Part shown: positions 63,192 to 64,000 of the stretch, piece by piece
How the letters are laid out: every line of letters begins with the position of its first letter
Numbering within the stretch: position 1 is the first letter of the stretch
NCBI RefSeq assembly: GCF_001746415.1
Contig: NZ_MEHJ01000001.1
Location: forward strand, 7,260,501-7,324,500
Origin: Streptomyces agglomeratus
Lineage (GTDB): Bacteria; Actinomycetota; Actinomycetes; Streptomycetales; Streptomycetaceae
Reading direction: 5' to 3'
DNA length: 64,000 nucleotides
Made by a program: the position numbers and the translations under genes
The notes under the pieces: model-generated
Told to the model about the DNA's origin: nothing
Database searches by the model: none
Seen by the model: only the letters and a program-made list of their open reading frames with translations

Positions 63192-64000
63192 TCAGGCGTC
63201 GATGATGACCGGGATGATCAGGGGCTTGCGGCGGTGGGTACGGAACGCCCAGGACGCCACCGCGCGGGCGATGAGCTGTTCGAGCTGGTGCGCGTCGCCC
63301 ACGCCTTCCTCGGCGGCCGTGGCCAGCACCTTCTCGATCACCGGGACGACCGGCTCGAAGGTGGTGTCGTCGTGGACGAAACCCCGGGCCAGGAAGTCGG
63401 GGGCCTCGGCCAGCGCCCCCGTGTCGGCGTCGACGATCGCCACGACCGTGACGACGCCTTCCTCGGCCAGGGTCAGCCGGTCCTTGAGCGATGCCTCGGT
63501 CGCGCCGCCGACCGTCATGCCGTCCACGTAGACGTAACCGGCCGGCACCTTGCCCGTGATGGAGGCGCGGCCCTTGACGAGGTCGACTACGACGCCGTCC
63601 TCGGCGATGACCACGCGGTCGGGGTCGACCCCGGTACGGATGGCGAGGTCACCGTTGGCCCGCAGGTGGCGCCACTCGCCGTGCACCGGCATGACGTGGC
63701 GGGGCTTGACGATGTTGTAGCAGTAGACAAGTTCACCGGCGCTGGCGTGCCCGGAGACGTGCACCTTGGCGTTGCCCTTGTGCACGACGTGGGCGCCCCA
63801 CCGGGTCAGTCCGTTGATCACCCGGTAGATGGCGTTCTCGTTGCCGGGGATCAGGGAACTGGCGAGCAGGACGGTGTCGCCCTTCCCGATCCGGATCATG
63901 TGGTCACGGTTGGCCATCCGGGACAGCGCGGCCATCGGCTCGCCCTGAGAACCCGTGCAGACCAGCGTGATCTTGTTGTCCGGAAGCTTCTCCAGTTCCC
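63192..64000 (-). CDS. rnj: Ribonuclease J, C-terminal part
   Basis: The final 269 codons of a minus-strand gene entering from the right edge. The sequence reads GEPMAALSRMANRDHMIRIGKGDTVLLASSLIPGNE, then the beta-CASP and metallo-beta-lactamase core (HASAGELVYCYNIVKPRHVMPVHGEWRHLRANG, KVPAGYVYVDGMTVGG). The C-terminal dimerisation domain ends in LIIPVIIDA. The histidines in HVMPVHGEW are active-site metal ligands. RNase J is a 5'-3' exoribonuclease and endonuclease for mRNA decay and rRNA maturation. The N-terminal metal-binding motifs are outside the window. Confidence 0.95.
   Translation of the reverse strand, partial: ELEKLPDNKITLVCTGSQGEPMAALSRMANRDHMIRIGKGDTVLLASSLIPGNENAIYRVINGLTRWGAHVVHKGNAKVHVSGHASAGELVYCYNIVKPRHVMPVHGEWRHLRANGDLAIRTGVDPDRVVIAEDGVVVDLVKGRASITGKVPAGYVYVDGMTVGGATEASLKDRLTLAEEGVVTVVAIVDADTGALAEAPDFLARGFVHDDTTFEPVVPVIEKVLATAAEEGVGDAHQLEQLIARAVASWAFRTHRRKPLIIPVIIDA

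Noticed and set aside
1..64000. tRNA genes, rRNA genes or CRISPR arrays
   Set aside because: No T-loop plus acceptor-stem combinations and no short regularly spaced repeats were found.

Overview
The window comes from a high-GC actinobacterial chromosome, almost certainly a Streptomyces. This rests on very GC-rich codon use with rare TTA leucine codons, an NsdA-type regulator, a subtilisin-inhibitor (SSI) gene, a cspA gene followed by a Streptomyces-specific small gene, a three-gene phenolic-lipid (srsABC-type) operon, stress promoters of the GNNT-N15-GGGTAC type, and a CebR/BxlR-like sugar cluster without its own ATPase.

Layout. 1-10.8 kb: end of a peptidoglycan amidase gene, a YkvA membrane protein, a PHP phosphoesterase, a glutathionyl-hydroquinone-reductase-type GST, an APH-like kinase, the NsdA-family regulator, a PAS-SpoIIE phosphatase, a cyclophilin, a YbdK-type carboxylate-amine ligase and the DNA end-joining protein Ku. 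10.9-14.5 kb: type III polyketide synthase, membrane methyltransferase and FAD hydroxylase in one operon, divergent from a UbiA prenyltransferase. 14.6-19 kb: small stress and cold-shock genes, a second YbdK-type ligase, and an unassigned terminated transcript. 19.2-27.6 kb: a large PAS-GAF-SpoIIE phosphatase, two big secreted ricin-lectin proteins (ThuA/DUF1080 and a sorbosone-dehydrogenase propeller) that share an almost identical 183-bp tail, a transglutaminase-like protein and an SSI. 28-33.2 kb: a secreted esterase gene with a nonsense codon in its signal peptide, two insertion sequences (IS630 and IS701 type) stacked at one CTAG site, then a secreted TNT-domain toxin with a candidate immunity gene. 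33.3-44.1 kb: CocE/S15 hydrolase with ATP-grasp ligase, then a LacI regulator, beta-glucoside ABC importer, GH1 beta-glucosidase and Gfo/Idh oxidoreductase tied together by three 18-bp operators. 44.3-54.4 kb: CBS protein, small hypotheticals, a PAS-GAF-SpoIIE-HATPase regulator, DUF5709, a histone-H1-like protein, a class A penicillin-binding protein and a CapA-like protein. 54.5-64 kb: PEBP protein, a second (dnaJ-like)-dnaK-grpE chaperone operon, a STAS anti-anti-sigma factor, a phage-T4-like RNA repair pair (RNA ligase plus polynucleotide kinase/phosphatase), a D-Ala-D-Ala carboxypeptidase, a spermidine-synthase-like protein and the end of RNase J.

Common threads. Three SpoIIE-type phosphatases, a STAS protein and three sigma-B-like promoters point to partner-switching control of stress responses. 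Four TTA-containing genes (APH-like kinase, PAS-SpoIIE phosphatase, esterase, penicillin-binding protein) would depend on the developmental tRNA bldA. The most unusual systems are the T4-like RNA repair operon, the TNT toxin/immunity pair, and the two IS elements placed exactly in a zero-base junction between convergent genes. No tRNA, rRNA or CRISPR array was seen.
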